DNA of 64,000 nt from Actinobacteria bacterium HGW-Actinobacteria-4 (lineage in GTDB: Bacteria; Actinomycetota; Actinomycetes; Actinomycetales; Demequinaceae): NCBI GenBank assembly GCA_002841315.1, contig PHEW01000008.1, positions 1 through 64,000 on the forward strand. The letters run 5' to 3'. The notes below the pieces were generated by a model. That model saw nothing but the letters and a program-made list of their open reading frames with translations. It had not been told where the DNA came from and searched no databases. The translations under genes were made by a program, and so were the position numbers. Positions 26,350 to 35,891 of the stretch are shown one piece after another. Position 1 is the stretch's first letter. Every line of letters begins with the position of its first letter.

Positions 26350-26384
26350 GCGCTAGCGACTCAGAGCAGTAGCGCTGGCCTACT

Positions 26385-26414
26385 TTGACACTAGGTGGGC
26401 CCACTCTGTAGGCT
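26385..26414 (+). promoter_or_regulatory. Promoter of the polysaccharide export operon
   Basis: TTGACA (26385-26390), an 18-nt spacer and TAGGCT (26409-26414). It lies 59 bp before the ATG of the exporter permease, with GGAGGA at 26457-26462 as ribosome binding site. Confidence 0.65.
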
Positions 26415-26472
26415 CGGCAGTCGGCGCGTTGCCATACGCCTCGCTTGAAGCACCTCGGAGGAACTCCAATAC

Positions 26473-27339
26473 ATGGCCGCTAAAGCAGTGAAGTCAAAGT
26501 GGGACGCGGACCTTCAAGTCTACGAACCTCACAAAATTGGCCTCCCCAACATCAAGCAGTACTACCGTGACCTTCGCACTCGCATCCCCTTCGCGGTTCA
26601 GTTCTCCCGGTCGGGCATCAAGGCTGCTCACTCACAGACGGTGTTTGGGCAGATGTGGTTGGTATTCAACCCTCTCTTGCTGGCCATGGTCTACTACATC
26701 TTGGTCAGTCTGCTCAGCGACCGCGGGGGAATCGAGTATCTCGCTCATATCGTTGGCGGGCTGTTCGTATTCTTCTTCATCTCAGGGAGCATTTCTGCCG
26801 GTGCGGGTTCCGTGACAGGCGGGGGACGCCTCATTCTCAACATGGCATTCCCGCGGTTGCTCATGCCGTTGGCTGCGGTGCGCACCGCATTCTTCAGGTT
26901 CATACCCACGTTGCCGGTCTACATCCTCATCAACATCGTCGCTGGCGCGCGTTGGTCGTGGAACATGTTGCTCGGCGTTGTGTTTCTCTTCTTGATCGTG
27001 GTGTTCAGCGTGGGCATGGCCGCCATCATGGCAACGCTGCAGGTGTACTTCCGAGACACCACCAGCTTCCTCCCATACTTCCTGCGTATCTGGCTCTACT
27101 TGTCGCCGGTGCTGTGGTTCGTGGAAGATGCGGAGAGCAGGCTACCCGCGCATATTCATCCGTTCCTGGTGTTCAACCCCCTGTTCTCGTTGATCGGCGG
27201 ATGGACTGACCTCACGCTTCGAGGGCTGATGCCGGAGCCCCGCATTTGGATCGCTGCGTTTGTCTGGGCCGTCATCGCCCTAGTTGGCGGCGCTCTTCTG
27301 TTCATGTCTAGGGAGCGTGATTTCGCTGTCCGAATCTAG
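26473..27339 (+). CDS. Polysaccharide ABC exporter, permease subunit (Wzm/TagG-like)
   Basis: A 288-residue ABC-2 type membrane protein with six predicted helices. The segment GQMWLVFNPLLLAMVYYIL is typical of Wzm/TagG permeases that export undecaprenyl-linked glycans or teichoic-acid-like polymers. A 45-residue cytoplasmic N-terminus precedes the first helix. It is the first gene of a nine-gene plus-strand cluster and partners with the overlapping ATPase gene. Confidence 0.88.
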   Translation: MAAKAVKSKWDADLQVYEPHKIGLPNIKQYYRDLRTRIPFAVQFSRSGIKAAHSQTVFGQMWLVFNPLLLAMVYYILVSLLSDRGGIEYLAHIVGGLFVFFFISGSISAGAGSVTGGGRLILNMAFPRLLMPLAAVRTAFFRFIPTLPVYILINIVAGARWSWNMLLGVVFLFLIVVFSVGMAAIMATLQVYFRDTTSFLPYFLRIWLYLSPVLWFVEDAESRLPAHIHPFLVFNPLFSLIGGWTDLTLRGLMPEPRIWIAAFVWAVIALVGGALLFMSRERDFAVRI

Positions 27340-28168
27340 AGCCCCAGAGCCTGCGGCTCCGCCGAGCGGCGTGGTGCTGCGCCAGAAGCCTGAACCCGGC
27401 GAACCACCCACGGTGTCCGTGCAGAACCTATCCATCACCTACCGGACCACGTTCGAGAAGGTACCCACCTTCAAGAGTGCGATTGTGCGACTCGGCAGAG
27501 GCGAACGCGCGATCCGCGAAGTGCTCGCCGTCCAGGACATGTCCTTTGAGGTGCCCCGCGGCACCGCGATGGGAATCATCGGCGCGAATGGCGCCGGCAA
27601 GTCAACGCTGATGCGTGCGCTCGCCGGGGTGCTACCGCCGACTCGTGGACGGATCGAGGTGCGTGGCAAGATCAGTTCTCTCCTCGCGCTCGGAGTGGGA
27701 TTCAATGGCATGCTCTCGGGCCGCGAGAACGTGATCCTTGGGGGCCTCGCCGCCGGGCTGTCACGTGAAGCCGTCAACCAGCGCGCGCAAGAGATCGCGG
27801 AGTTTGCTGAACTCACCGAGTTCATGGACATGCCCATGCGCACCTATTCATCAGGCATGTTCCAGCGCTTAGCTTTCTCGGTGTCCGTTCACATGGACCC
27901 GGACATTCTGTTGATTGATGAAGCACTCTCTGCGGGAGACGCGTCCTTCAAGGTCAAGGCCAGTGAGAAGATGAACGAGCTGATGTCGTCAGCTCGCGCA
28001 ATGTTCCTGGTCTCCCACTCCCTCGGAAGCATTCAACAGATGTGCAACGACTGCATCTGGATCCACAAGGGAAAACTGATGATGCACGACACGCCCGAGC
28101 GATGCATCAAGGCCTACACCACTTTCCTTGAGGTAGGAGAGAACGCCTTTACGCTTGACGACTTCTAG
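27317..28168 (+). CDS. Polysaccharide ABC exporter, ATP-binding subunit (Wzt/TagH-like)
   Basis: A 283-residue ATPase with Walker A GANGAGKST, the exporter-specific YSSGMFQRLAFSV signature and Walker B ILLIDEAL. It stops soon after the nucleotide-binding domain, so it lacks the C-terminal glycan-binding domain of long Wzt proteins. The start is uncertain: GTG at 27317 overlaps the end of the permease gene by 23 bp with AGGGAG very close to it; a GTG near 27371 is an alternative. The first 35 residues are Pro-rich. Confidence 0.88.
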   Translation: MISLSESRAPEPAAPPSGVVLRQKPEPGEPPTVSVQNLSITYRTTFEKVPTFKSAIVRLGRGERAIREVLAVQDMSFEVPRGTAMGIIGANGAGKSTLMRALAGVLPPTRGRIEVRGKISSLLALGVGFNGMLSGRENVILGGLAAGLSREAVNQRAQEIAEFAELTEFMDMPMRTYSSGMFQRLAFSVSVHMDPDILLIDEALSAGDASFKVKASEKMNELMSSARAMFLVSHSLGSIQQMCNDCIWIHKGKLMMHDTPERCIKAYTTFLEVGENAFTLDDF

Positions 28169-28170
28169 CG

Positions 28171-29274
28171 ATGCGAGCAGGCATGGAGGGTCCGGTTGAC
28201 GTCGCGATCGTGTCGTCGGGCCACGACGTTGCAGATGCGCGACTCCACCGACAGGTCCATGCTCTCGTCACGGCAGGTTTGTCGGTCGAGGTGGTCGCCT
28301 TAGGCAGTCGCGACGATGCTCCCTCAGGTGCCCTGGTCCGCACACTTCGACGGCGCGGGCGAGTGGTGCGTGCGTGGCGATCTCTCGCGCTGCCCTGGCA
28401 GACACGTGCGCGCGTTCAGGTTGCGTTCGATCCCGACGTTGCGTTCGGTTGCTGGATCCGCAGCCGAGCTGCGCGGATACCGGGAGTCCGAGCGCAGTTC
28501 TACGCGTCAGATGTCCATGAGGACTATCGCCTCTTGCTCGAGGACCGCGCCTGGGCACGCGGGCCTCGAGGACTTGCAGGCCAGGCATGGGCGGCCCTAG
28601 GCGGTTGGGCCACCAGACGAGCCGACGCGGTGATCGTCGCAGACGATCACCTCTACCCTGAGATCAAGCACCGCGTAATTCTGCGCAATCTCGCGGACAA
28701 GGCCTTCCTGCCCGGACCGAGTGCGCGGGACAACACCCCGCGAGCGATCTATGTGGGCGATCTCAGGGCAAGCCGCGGGTTGTTCACGATGCTCGAAGTC
28801 ATGGAGTCCGCTCCCGCCTGGCACCTCGACCTCGTAGGCCCGATCGCGGCGAAGGACCTCGAAAGAGCGGAAACCATTCTTCAGCGCCCGGCGTTAAAGG
28901 ACCGTGTTCAGTGGCATGGCCGACTCCCTCCTCGTCAAGCATGGCAACACGCCGATGGCGCTTGGTTGGGGTTCCTGTTGTTGGAAGACACGCCAGCCTT
29001 CAGGGAAGCGATCCCGAGCAAGCTCTACGAGTACCTGTATTGCGGACTGCCCGTCGTGGCGACCGCACTGCCTCGCACCCAGGAACTGCTCGCCACCACG
29101 GGCGCGGGAATCACCGTCACGAACGCACCCGAGGCCGCAGCGTTGCTCAACGCGTGGGCCAAGGACCATCGACTACTCGATGAGTACCGACGCCGCGCTC
29201 TCGATGTCCCGCCGGACGGCCAAGACCACCACCAAGCGTTCGTCGCTGCGTGTCGCGACCTCGCCCAACGTTAA
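28171..29274 (+). CDS. Glycosyltransferase, GT4-like
   Basis: A 367-residue cytoplasmic glycosyltransferase with GT-B fold. The N-terminal domain begins DVAIVSSGHDVADARLHRQV; the C-terminal nucleotide-sugar domain has AIYVGDLRASRGL and PSKLYEYLYCGLPVVAT, the usual GT4 motif. It starts 3 bp after the exporter ATPase. It likely adds one sugar of the exported glycan; donor and acceptor are unknown. Confidence 0.82.
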   Translation: MRAGMEGPVDVAIVSSGHDVADARLHRQVHALVTAGLSVEVVALGSRDDAPSGALVRTLRRRGRVVRAWRSLALPWQTRARVQVAFDPDVAFGCWIRSRAARIPGVRAQFYASDVHEDYRLLLEDRAWARGPRGLAGQAWAALGGWATRRADAVIVADDHLYPEIKHRVILRNLADKAFLPGPSARDNTPRAIYVGDLRASRGLFTMLEVMESAPAWHLDLVGPIAAKDLERAETILQRPALKDRVQWHGRLPPRQAWQHADGAWLGFLLLEDTPAFREAIPSKLYEYLYCGLPVVATALPRTQELLATTGAGITVTNAPEAAALLNAWAKDHRLLDEYRRRALDVPPDGQDHHQAFVAACRDLAQR

Positions 29275-29289
29275 TCTGCGGAGATCCCC

Positions 29290-30579
29290 ATGCACATAAA
29301 GCGACAGTTGTCGCGCCTTCGACCGTTGGCAGTCCGGATGTTGCGGGCTGCTTACCGCTTTCGCCATCGCATACCGCGGTGGGCACGAGGGCCGCTTGAT
29401 TGGCTGCGCTGGCGTCTTCCTATGCGATGGGTGGATGCGCTCGCCGGTCTCACCAACGAGCGCAGAGTACCTGTAGACCTGCCGGAGTACCACGTGCGGC
29501 CAGAAGTCCCGCATACTCCCGTGCGAGTGTTCATCGGTCCCGCGAACTTCGCCGGTCAAGCAAACGCGTGGGCGCGAGCGCTCGAACAACACGTTCCAGG
29601 CGTGTCTGGCACTGTCTTCAGCCTCGAGACAGTTGGGGGGTTCGACTTCCCGCACGACTTCGGAATCCCACCGTACGCGTATCGACGCAATCGCCGCTGG
29701 CAGCGTGAGCAGTTCGGATACGTGCGGGACAACTTCACGCACGTCATCATCGAATCCGGCAGGCCGCTCTTCGCCGATCTGATGCATCTCGACCCATTCC
29801 GCGAGGCGAAGGCGTTGACGCGCAATGGCCTTGTGGTGGGGATGATCTCCCATGGATCGGATACCAGACTCCCTTCGCGCCACGCCGCCCGCTTCACCTG
29901 GTCGCCCTACCGCGATAAGGATTGGGCCGAGGTTCCGCGACTCGAGCGCCAAGCTCGCCATAATCTCGCCGAACTGAAGCACTTCCATGGCCCGGTCTTC
30001 GCCTCGACGCCAGACCTCCTCGACGACCTCCCCTTCGCTCGGTGGTGTCCCGTGACCGTTGACCTGTCCACTTGGGCCTCGACGCGACCGCTACTCAAGG
30101 GGAAGCGGCCCGTCGTGGTACACGCCCCGTCCAATGGGCACGTCAAAGGCTCGGAGTATGCGGACGCAGCGCTTGAACCGCACCATGACAGTGGACTGGT
30201 CGAGTACCGTCGCATCGAACGAGTGCTGTCGGAGCAAATGCCCAAGATCTACCGATCCGCCGATATTGTCCTCGACCAGTTCCGGATTGGAAGCTACGGT
30301 GTGGCGGCATGTGAGGCCATGGCGGCCGGACGAGTGGTGGTCGGCAACGTGACCGGAGATGTTCGCCGGGCGATCTTGGACGCCACTGGCATGGAACTGC
30401 CCATCGTGCAGGCGGAGCCGCACGAGATTGGCGATGTGGTTGCCGAACTCGTGGAGAATCCGGCGCGAATGAGGGCCATCGGCCGCGCATCGCTGAAGTA
30501 CGTCACCGAGGTCCATGACGGACGCTACGCCGCGCGCGTCATCAGCACGGGGCTTGAGTTTGGTAAGAAGGGACCATGA
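29290..30579 (+). CDS. Glycosyltransferase-like protein of the polysaccharide locus
   Basis: A 429-residue protein with a basic, amphipathic N-terminus of about 50 residues that may bind the membrane. The body has GT-B features: FIGPANFAGQANAWARAL near 80-97, VVHAPSNGHVKGS in the linker and GSYGVAACEAMAAGRVVVGNV in the C-terminal half. I do not recognise a specific family. It has AGATCC 8 bp before the ATG and its stop overlaps the next gene (ATGA). Confidence 0.72.
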   Translation: MHIKRQLSRLRPLAVRMLRAAYRFRHRIPRWARGPLDWLRWRLPMRWVDALAGLTNERRVPVDLPEYHVRPEVPHTPVRVFIGPANFAGQANAWARALEQHVPGVSGTVFSLETVGGFDFPHDFGIPPYAYRRNRRWQREQFGYVRDNFTHVIIESGRPLFADLMHLDPFREAKALTRNGLVVGMISHGSDTRLPSRHAARFTWSPYRDKDWAEVPRLERQARHNLAELKHFHGPVFASTPDLLDDLPFARWCPVTVDLSTWASTRPLLKGKRPVVVHAPSNGHVKGSEYADAALEPHHDSGLVEYRRIERVLSEQMPKIYRSADIVLDQFRIGSYGVAACEAMAAGRVVVGNVTGDVRRAILDATGMELPIVQAEPHEIGDVVAELVENPARMRAIGRASLKYVTEVHDGRYAARVISTGLEFGKKGP

Positions 30580-32066
30580 GTTCCAGCCAGCGCGTGGTCT
30601 ACCTCACGGGCAACGACGTCCTTTCTGACCCCCGTGTCCTGAAATACATCAATGCAGCTCTTGAGATGGGACTCGAGGTCAAGGCACTAGGGGTCACGCG
30701 TAGCGGTCCCGGATTCCATACGGTCTTCGAGGGCTGCGACGTGACAGTCACCGGAGTCCCGCAGGGTTTCGTGCGGCGCCTCGCTAGCATGTCGCGCCAA
30801 CTCGGCACGGTGTGGCGCTTGCGCTACCGCTCGAAGGCGGAACTCTTTGCCGCTCGATCGCAGGTCACTCGTTGGCGCGCCAGCGCGGCAGCGCACGGCG
30901 GCGCACGGCGAGCCGTGCTCGGGAGCCTCGCAGTTGCAGGTCGAGTGACAGTAGCGCTCGTCGGCGCAATCGGCTCACGGTCCCGGTCGACCTCGACCAA
31001 ACAGGTCCATGACGACGCCGATCACCGCCGCCAGGTAGATGCATTGTTGACCCAATCGGGCTTTCGCTGGCAGAAGGTGGTGCCGCACCTCGTCAAGGAT
31101 GAGAAGATGATCGGCCCTCTACTCGACTCTCTTGAGCCCGACATCATTCACGTCCACGACGTCTTCATGTTGGCACTAGGTGCCCATGCCCGCGAGCGTG
31201 CTCGCGCCCGTGGGCGCGACGTGACACTCGTCTACGACGCTCATGAGTATGTCCGGGGTCTCACGAACTTGCCACCCGAGCTCGCGGCCGCCTACACGCA
31301 GTTGGAGGGCGAGGTCATTCGCGAAACAGACGCCGTCATCACGGTCTCAGAACCTCTCGCGAGAAGCCTGCAAGAGGACTACCAACTGCCCTCAACTCCC
31401 CTGGTTGTGCTCAACGCGCCGCGGTCGCGGACGAGCGAAAAGGGCTTTCAGACGCTGCGCAAGGTGGTCGGCGTCGATGGCGCGCCACTATTGGTCTATG
31501 CGGGCGGCGTCAACTTCGCGCGCGGTGTCGATACCGCCATCCGAGCCCTGCCGGAACTCGACGGAGTCCACCTCGCGGTGGTGACGAACCGGGTCAACGT
31601 TGTGGTCAACTCACTGATCGAACTCGCCAAAGAACTCGGGGTCGACTCGCGCGTCCACCTCACGGACTATGTTGATCCGCAGTTGGTCGTTGAGTTTCTC
31701 GCCGACGCAACCGTCGGCCTCAGTACGTTGCTGCGCTCCCCGAACCACGACGTGGCCATCACCAACAAGTTCTGCGAGTACCTCCAGGCGGGACTTCCGA
31801 TTGTCACGAGCGACACTCCCGCGCAGCGCGACCTCGTGGAGCGCTACGGCGTTGGCGAGGTTTACGTGGCCGGTGACGTGCACAGCTTCGTGGAAGCCAC
31901 TCGCGCGGTGCTCGCGGACACCGACTCGTACCGAACGCGCATCGCCAAGGAGACCGGCCTACGCCACCAACTCACGTGGGCGGCACAGGCCGGCTTGATT
32001 GAGGAACTCTACGTGGGCCTCGTCGGCGAACTGCGCGGTCAACGAACGGCCACGGGAGACAAGTGA
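30576..32066 (+). CDS. Glycosyltransferase, first of three tandem paralogues
   Basis: A 496-residue GT4-like enzyme. It opens with VVYLTGNDVLSDPRVLKYIN. A basic insert of about 90 residues (about 65-155, rich in Arg and Ser) follows the first Rossmann unit. The core then resumes with PDIIHVHDVFML and VYDAHEYVRGL, and the C-terminal half has NKFCEYLQAGLPIVTSDTP. It overlaps both neighbours by 4 bp. It shares this layout with the next two genes, which implies local duplication. Confidence 0.82.
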   Translation: MSSSQRVVYLTGNDVLSDPRVLKYINAALEMGLEVKALGVTRSGPGFHTVFEGCDVTVTGVPQGFVRRLASMSRQLGTVWRLRYRSKAELFAARSQVTRWRASAAAHGGARRAVLGSLAVAGRVTVALVGAIGSRSRSTSTKQVHDDADHRRQVDALLTQSGFRWQKVVPHLVKDEKMIGPLLDSLEPDIIHVHDVFMLALGAHARERARARGRDVTLVYDAHEYVRGLTNLPPELAAAYTQLEGEVIRETDAVITVSEPLARSLQEDYQLPSTPLVVLNAPRSRTSEKGFQTLRKVVGVDGAPLLVYAGGVNFARGVDTAIRALPELDGVHLAVVTNRVNVVVNSLIELAKELGVDSRVHLTDYVDPQLVVEFLADATVGLSTLLRSPNHDVAITNKFCEYLQAGLPIVTSDTPAQRDLVERYGVGEVYVAGDVHSFVEATRAVLADTDSYRTRIAKETGLRHQLTWAAQAGLIEELYVGLVGELRGQRTATGDK

Positions 32067-33694
32067 GCGAACTACCTGCTACCGCCAAACGCGTGGTTAT
32101 CATGCCGGGGAACGACGCACTCTCCGATGTTCGTGTGCTCAAGAACTTGGCGACGGCATCTAGGTTCGGCCTCGATGCCGTCGCCATCGGCGTGACGCGG
32201 TCTGGTCAAGCCCGCACCATTCGCGCCGGCAACGCTCGGGTCGAGGTAATACCCGTGGTACCGCGCACCGTCCACGTTGGGGCTCGGGGTTGGTGGCGCA
32301 ACCTCAAGAACGTGGTGCGACCCTGGTACAGGGATGACTCCGAATGGAAGTCCGCGAGTGCGCTCGTGGCGTACAAGGCGCGCAACCGGGCGACCACTCG
32401 GCAAGGTCGCGACGCTCAGCGTGAGCCACGTGTTCGCGGTGGCGCACACCAGTCAAAGCCGAATGCGTGGTCGCGGGCGTGGGGAGCGCTCGACCTCTTC
32501 GCGAGTCGCGTGGTGCTGAAGCTGCGATCCACACCGCTACGCGCCAAGCAGCGCCGTGCCTTCGAGGACCGGGCCCTCAGTCAAGTGGCACGCGAGCGCG
32601 CTATCGCGCGCTACCGCCGCTGGCCGTTCCGAGCCCGCTGGCGCCGAGTCCTCCCGACCATCGTCGACGACGACATCGTACTTGGCCGCGTGCTCGACAA
32701 GATCAAGCCCGACCTCATCCACGTGCACGATGTGTTCATGATGGGCGTCGCGGCAGCAGCGGCGCACAGGGCGGCGCAGGCGGGGCGCACCGTGGCGCTG
32801 GTCTATGACGCCCGCGAGTACCTGCCGGGGCTTGCTTACCTGCCGCCGCGCACGATTGCCGCCTACTGCGACCTCGAACGGGAGTTCATCGCGGACTTCG
32901 ACGCTGTGCTGACGGTGTCGGCCACGCTTGCGCAGTTCCTCAAGCGCGACCATGACCTCGTCTCTGAGCCCGCACTTGTTCTCAATGCTCCGGTGGTCGC
33001 GCCGCCAGGAGCGGGGGACCCGACCGTGCGCGATGTCCTTAGACTCGCCGCAGATGTGCCATTGATGGTCTATATCGGAGGCGTGAATCCCGCACGCGGC
33101 GTTCACACGGCGATTGAGGCGCTGGTGCCCGTACCGCAGGCTCATCTCGCGTTGCTGGTCAACAGCCGCAGCCACGTGGTCAGAGAACTTGAAGACCTCG
33201 CGCGCTCGCTGGGCGTGAGCGAGCGGCTACACCTGTTGCCCTTCGTGTTGCCCGAACGCGTCCCTCACTTCTTGTCTACTGCTGACATTGGGCTGAGTAC
33301 GTTGCTCCACGTCAAGAACCACGACCTTGCGCTGACTAACAAGTTCTGCGAATACCTGTGTGCAGGGCTCCCGGTCATCACGAGCGACACTCCGACTCAG
33401 GCAGAGATCGTCACCGCGCACGGGCTGGGCGCGGTCTACACCGCCGGCGACCCCGACGATCTCGCGCGCGCTGTCACCGACGTGTTGGCGAACCTGCCCG
33501 CGATTCGCGCGAGGGTTCAGGATCCCGTGGTGCAAGAGACCTATTCGTGGACTGGGCAAGCCGCAGTGTTGCGAACGACCTACGAGTCGCTCATCGGTCC
33601 ACTGCCGCCACAGGCCTGGGAGCCCGACGCTACGCGCTTGACACACATCTCATCGGACGAGCCGCCAGCGGCGGATTGGACTTACACACCATGA
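32063..33694 (+). CDS. Glycosyltransferase, second of three tandem paralogues
   Basis: A 543-residue GT4-like enzyme starting at the GTG at 32063 inside the stop of the previous gene. Layout: VVIMPGNDALSDVRVLKNLA, then an Arg-rich insert of about 110 residues (about 75-190), then PDLIHVHDVFMM and NKFCEYLCAGLPVITSDTP. The motif that is DAHEY in both siblings is DAREY here (near residue 250). The C-terminus has a 25-residue extension. It overlaps the third paralogue by 4 bp. Confidence 0.82.
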   Translation: MSELPATAKRVVIMPGNDALSDVRVLKNLATASRFGLDAVAIGVTRSGQARTIRAGNARVEVIPVVPRTVHVGARGWWRNLKNVVRPWYRDDSEWKSASALVAYKARNRATTRQGRDAQREPRVRGGAHQSKPNAWSRAWGALDLFASRVVLKLRSTPLRAKQRRAFEDRALSQVARERAIARYRRWPFRARWRRVLPTIVDDDIVLGRVLDKIKPDLIHVHDVFMMGVAAAAAHRAAQAGRTVALVYDAREYLPGLAYLPPRTIAAYCDLEREFIADFDAVLTVSATLAQFLKRDHDLVSEPALVLNAPVVAPPGAGDPTVRDVLRLAADVPLMVYIGGVNPARGVHTAIEALVPVPQAHLALLVNSRSHVVRELEDLARSLGVSERLHLLPFVLPERVPHFLSTADIGLSTLLHVKNHDLALTNKFCEYLCAGLPVITSDTPTQAEIVTAHGLGAVYTAGDPDDLARAVTDVLANLPAIRARVQDPVVQETYSWTGQAAVLRTTYESLIGPLPPQAWEPDATRLTHISSDEPPAADWTYTP

Positions 33695-35157
33695 CAACTG
33701 AACAGCCCGACGATTCACGTCCGCACGTCGTCATGGCCGTCGCCACCGGCATTGCGCAAGACGCACGTGTTCGCAAGACCGCTCTCTCGGTTGCGGCAGC
33801 GGGCTACCGAGTCACGTTGGTGTGGGGCGACACCGGTGGCAGCGCACGCACCGCCGGAACACTGGGGCCGGTCACGACCTTGGGCCTGCCGGTCCACTAC
33901 ACCCGTCGCGACCGCAGAGTCCATGCGCGCGGGGCACGGCGGCGATGGAGGCTTCCGGTCGTCTCGTACACCTCCGCGCAGGCACGCCGAAGTGCTCAGC
34001 AAGGGCTCAAGAGGGATGGCGCAGCCGCGGGGAACCGCACGCTCTTTGGCCGTCTCTCCCATGGGGCGCGCCGGCAGACGCATTTGTGGCGTAGCCGCGC
34101 ACTGACGGTACAAGATTACGTGCTCGTACGGGCCTGGCACCGGGTCGACCGGTTCCGTATCCGCAACAGAGCCTTGCTGTCATGGCGCCGGGAGTTACCC
34201 AACATCGCGGACCTAGAACACGCTTTCGCTCCCGTATTGCGGGACCTCAACCCCGACATACTGCACATCCACGATGTCCACCTCCTCGGTGCCGGGGCGT
34301 CCGCGAAAAAGGCGCTTGCACGCGAGCACCGCGAGGTGCCGTTTATCTACGATGCGCACGAATACATCGCAGGCATGACAAAGGGAGACCCCATCGTCGA
34401 AGGCTCCTACCTGCGCATGGAGCAGCACTACATGCGCGCGGTGGACCACGTCATCACCGTAAGCGACCCCATAGCTGAGACGTTGCGTGACGACTATCGC
34501 CTCTCCGCCACGCCCACTGTGGTTCTCAATGCGCCGCTCGCCGCGCAGAAAGTGCCAAGCAAGCGGCAACTGCGTACCGAGGTTGGCGTGCCTCGCGACA
34601 TGTGCCTCTTGGTTTACTCAGGAGTGTTGGGAGTGTTACGGAACATCGATGTGCTGGTGCGCGCGCTCCCCCAACTACCTGACACGCACCTGGCCATCGT
34701 GTGTGTCCCCCATTCTCGAACCGCTGCTGCGCAAGCGTTCGCGGTGCTCGCCGACGAACTCGGCGTAGGCGAACGGCTGCACCTGGTGGATCCGGTTGCA
34801 CCCGACGAGATCATCGACTTCTTGGCGACCGCTGACATTGGTGTCCATCCGCTCGTCACGGGCATTCCCAACCACGAAATGGCACTGCCCAACAAGGTCT
34901 TCGACTATCTCCATGCTGGATTGCCGGTAGCCGCGAGCAACGTGGCGCAGTTGGCCGAACTCTTACGAACCCACGGTATCGGCGTCACCTTCGATCCTGC
35001 GGATGTGGACAGCGTCGCGAAAGCAATAACGGCGATGTGGAGCGACATCGACACCTTCCGCAAGAGCGTCCGCAATCCCGACCTAGTGCAGATGTACTCA
35101 TGGGAGTCGCAAGAACGCCACCTCGCCGCACTGTACGCGGCGCTGGAGGCGCGCTAG
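33691..35157 (+). CDS. Glycosyltransferase, third of three tandem paralogues
   Basis: A 488-residue GT4-like enzyme. The start is the ATG at 33691, which overlaps the previous stop; the open frame further upstream is a shadow of the preceding gene. Layout as in the siblings: HVVMAVATGIAQDARVRKTA, an Arg-rich insert (about 65-165), NPDILHIHDVHLL, IYDAHEYIAGM and NKVFDYLHAGLPVAASNVA. It ends the overlapping glycosyltransferase series. Confidence 0.82.
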   Translation: MTTEQPDDSRPHVVMAVATGIAQDARVRKTALSVAAAGYRVTLVWGDTGGSARTAGTLGPVTTLGLPVHYTRRDRRVHARGARRRWRLPVVSYTSAQARRSAQQGLKRDGAAAGNRTLFGRLSHGARRQTHLWRSRALTVQDYVLVRAWHRVDRFRIRNRALLSWRRELPNIADLEHAFAPVLRDLNPDILHIHDVHLLGAGASAKKALAREHREVPFIYDAHEYIAGMTKGDPIVEGSYLRMEQHYMRAVDHVITVSDPIAETLRDDYRLSATPTVVLNAPLAAQKVPSKRQLRTEVGVPRDMCLLVYSGVLGVLRNIDVLVRALPQLPDTHLAIVCVPHSRTAAAQAFAVLADELGVGERLHLVDPVAPDEIIDFLATADIGVHPLVTGIPNHEMALPNKVFDYLHAGLPVAASNVAQLAELLRTHGIGVTFDPADVDSVAKAITAMWSDIDTFRKSVRNPDLVQMYSWESQERHLAALYAALEAR

Positions 35158-35193
35158 CCCCGGATCAATGGCGTCATTGCCCCAACGAGACAA

Positions 35194-35216
35194 CTAGACG
35201 CGCTACGCGCATCTAG
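35194..35216 (+). terminator. Hairpin after the glycosyltransferase series
   Basis: CTAGA and GCGC pair with GCGC and TCTAG across a 3-nt loop with one mismatch (35194-35216), 37 bp after the last glycosyltransferase stop. There is no U tract. It may end the upstream transcript. Confidence 0.35.
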
Positions 35217-35232
35217 TGTGACATGTGTCACA
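35217..35232. promoter_or_regulatory. CRP/GlxR-type operator TGTGA-N6-TCACA
   Basis: TGTGACATGTGTCACA is a perfect match to the consensus of CRP-family regulators, including actinobacterial GlxR/Crp. It lies 122 bp before the lipoprotein gene and 23 bp before a GATAAT (35255-35260) that could be a -10 box. Confidence 0.5.
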
Positions 35233-35354
35233 TCGAAGAATTACGATTTGTGCCGATAATCAAAGTAGGGTGCCCTGCAAGGGTGCACGTCGTGAACAAC
35301 CCCACAGACGCGTTCTCGGTATCGCGGCATCGAGAGCGTCCAGGAGGACTCGAA

Positions 35355-35891
35355 GTGAAAACGACACCGGTTGCCATCGCCTGCGCGCTTGCGGCGATAC
35401 TGACGATGAGTGCATGCGCCGGCAGCCCGGACACCGTGTTGTCGCTAGGGCCGTCGGCATCGACTTCGCCCACGCCGACCACAACTGCGGTGGCGCCCTC
35501 CCCCACTACGACGCCACCAGTCGCGATCTCGCCCACGCCCGACGCCGGCGAGGGGACTCCGGAAGGTCCCATCGCGCCCAAGCCCGTCGGCACTCCAGTT
35601 GAGCCCGAGATCTTCCTTGCAACGATCGACTACGCCGCACGGGACCTTCAAGTAGTCGTGTTCGTGCCGGACATCTTCGAGTCTGGCGGCACGTGCCGGA
35701 CAACGGTGACAGTCGGCGGGACCACTCACTCACTTGAGAACAAGGGAGAATCCGATGCCACCGGGACCGCGTGTGGACAGTTCAGATTCGCCCTGAACAA
35801 TCTCGCGTCCGGCAAGGCGACGATAGTCGCGTATTACCAATCCACCACTCACGTCGGCGAATCTGCCGCAACGGAGGTTGACATACCATGA
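35355..35891 (+). CDS. Small secreted lipoprotein
   Basis: A 178-residue lipoprotein. The GTG start at 35355 follows AGGAGG by 7 nt; an upstream in-frame ATG at 35223 lacks a ribosome site. The signal peptide ends in MSAC, with the cysteine near residue 21. A Thr/Pro/Ser linker of about 60 residues follows. The C-terminal domain of about 95 residues has two cysteines (TCRTTVTV and TACGQFRF) and looks like a beta-sandwich. The stop region overlaps the next ATG by 4 bp, so both products are made together. Confidence 0.72.
   Translation: MKTTPVAIACALAAILTMSACAGSPDTVLSLGPSASTSPTPTTTAVAPSPTTTPPVAISPTPDAGEGTPEGPIAPKPVGTPVEPEIFLATIDYAARDLQVVVFVPDIFESGGTCRTTVTVGGTTHSLENKGESDATGTACGQFRFALNNLASGKATIVAYYQSTTHVGESAATEVDIP

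Noticed and set aside
33358-33690. N-terminal extension of the third paralogous glycosyltransferase
   Set aside because: It overlaps the end of the second paralogue in another frame; the ATG at 33691 fits family similarity and ATGA coupling.
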